64,000 nt of DNA, taken from assembly GCF_014898095.1 (NCBI RefSeq), contig NZ_CP062946.1, forward strand, positions 2,852,001 to 2,916,000, written 5' to 3'. Below, in pieces: positions 63,555 through 64,000 of the stretch (within the stretch, counting starts at the first letter, position 1; every line of letters begins with the position of its first letter). Below the pieces are notes generated by a model. The model searched no databases. It worked only from the letters and a program-made list of their open reading frames with translations, and was not told the origin of the DNA. The DNA is from Thalassotalea sp. LPB0316. Lineage in GTDB: Bacteria; Pseudomonadota; Gammaproteobacteria; Enterobacterales; Alteromonadaceae. The position numbers were made by a program, and so were the translations under genes.

Positions 63555-64000
63555 TGTTAGTTCGCCTTACTGGTTGGTCGCTAGGTATAGTCGTTATTAT
63601 TACAATCTTATTGGTTGTATTAACGACAACATCTGTAGGAGCAAGACTGGCCCTCAAGCTTGTCGATAGTTTTGTGCCACAAGTTGAACTTGAGTACCAA
63701 TCAGGCCAACTCAACGACAAAATAGCGCTCAACTACTTAAGGATAAACCATGAATCTGCAGATCTAGTGCTGAAAAACATCATGATTGATTGGGAGCCTA
63801 TTTTTGGCGGTATAGGCCAACTAAGAATCAAGTCACTGCAAATCAGCCACCTAGCCTTAATTCGCCATAGTACTGAAACAGCAAACGATCAAAGTTCGTC
63901 AAGCTTTACGTTACCCGTTGAGCCAATCAACCCTATTTCATTGCCTTTTAACTTAAAGGTAGACAGTGTAAAAGTCGCTAATGCAAGTATAAAAGACAAT
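63554..64000 (+). CDS. tamB: TamB, inner-membrane subunit of the TAM complex (start only)
   Basis: The first 149 codons are visible; the gene runs out of the window. An N-terminal membrane anchor (GWSLGIVVIITILLVVLTTT) is followed by the AsmA/TamB-type start GARLALKLVDSFVPQVELEYQSGQL and IMIDWEPIFGGIGQLRIKSLQISHLAL. It overlaps the tamA stop (ATAATG), the usual tamA-tamB coupling. Confidence 0.9.
   Translation, partial: MLVRLTGWSLGIVVIITILLVVLTTTSVGARLALKLVDSFVPQVELEYQSGQLNDKIALNYLRINHESADLVLKNIMIDWEPIFGGIGQLRIKSLQISHLALIRHSTETANDQSSSSFTLPVEPINPISLPFNLKVDSVKVANASIKDN

Overview
The window is chromosomal DNA of a marine gammaproteobacterium, most likely Alteromonadales and close to Colwelliaceae (Thalassotalea/Colwellia-like). 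Evidence: perM-bepA-arsC, purM-purN, dnaQ-rnhA and tamA-tamB arrangements as in enteric and marine gammaproteobacteria, TIGR03503, DUF2066 and DUF3108 proteins, a FadR-like site before fadE, AT-leaning base composition, and a large lipoprotein GH16 glucanase paired with a TonB-dependent receptor. Identities come from reading motifs and from memory of the families; no search was run.

Layout. 1-6.3 kb: perM (cut by the window edge) and a TusA-like gene on the minus strand, then an unknown gene, bepA, arsC-like, DUF2069 and a lipoprotein with an HExxH motif. 6.4-9.5 kb: an arsenic island with an ArsC-ArsR fusion, a glyceraldehyde-3-phosphate dehydrogenase and ArsJ. Together these are expected to make and export 1-arseno-3-phosphoglycerate. 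9.6-18.8 kb: housekeeping genes (hda, DUF2066, purMN, DUF3108, yafJ, fadE, a YihG-like acyltransferase). 18.8-21 kb: REP-like palindromes, one of them split by an IS1111-type element, then four tandem tRNA-Asp genes. 21-26 kb: TIGR03503, dnaQ, rnhA, a persulfide-dioxygenase-like hydrolase, DUF2919 and DUF599.

26-46 kb is an accessory and surface region: two tandem DUF5916/CBM9 outer-membrane proteins, a pilin, a PQQ-type sugar dehydrogenase lipoprotein, a cytoplasmic chemoreceptor with a CZB domain, a TonB receptor, a 2043-residue GH16 lipoprotein with six near-identical carbohydrate-binding repeats, and a divergent LytS/LytTR two-component pair.

46-58.6 kb is the least familiar part and my candidate for an undescribed system. 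A membrane-anchored winged-helix/STAND/TPR regulator and a small partner lie divergent from an AraC-type regulator, a specialised NusG (UpxY/RfaH-like) antiterminator, four paralogous DUF2589-like proteins, a zinc-ribbon peptide, a His-rich peptide, a Cache-domain membrane protein whose C-terminal half looks like a pentameric ligand-gated ion channel, and a multi-pass membrane protein with a cytosolic helix-hairpin-helix. The Cache/channel gene is split by a one-base frameshift at a run of six C. Terminator-like hairpins inside the operon fit control by antitermination.

58.6-64 kb: a choice-of-anchor-A/PEP-CTERM-like surface protein, a voltage-gated potassium channel, a polytopic His-containing membrane protein, tamA and the start of tamB (cut by the window end).
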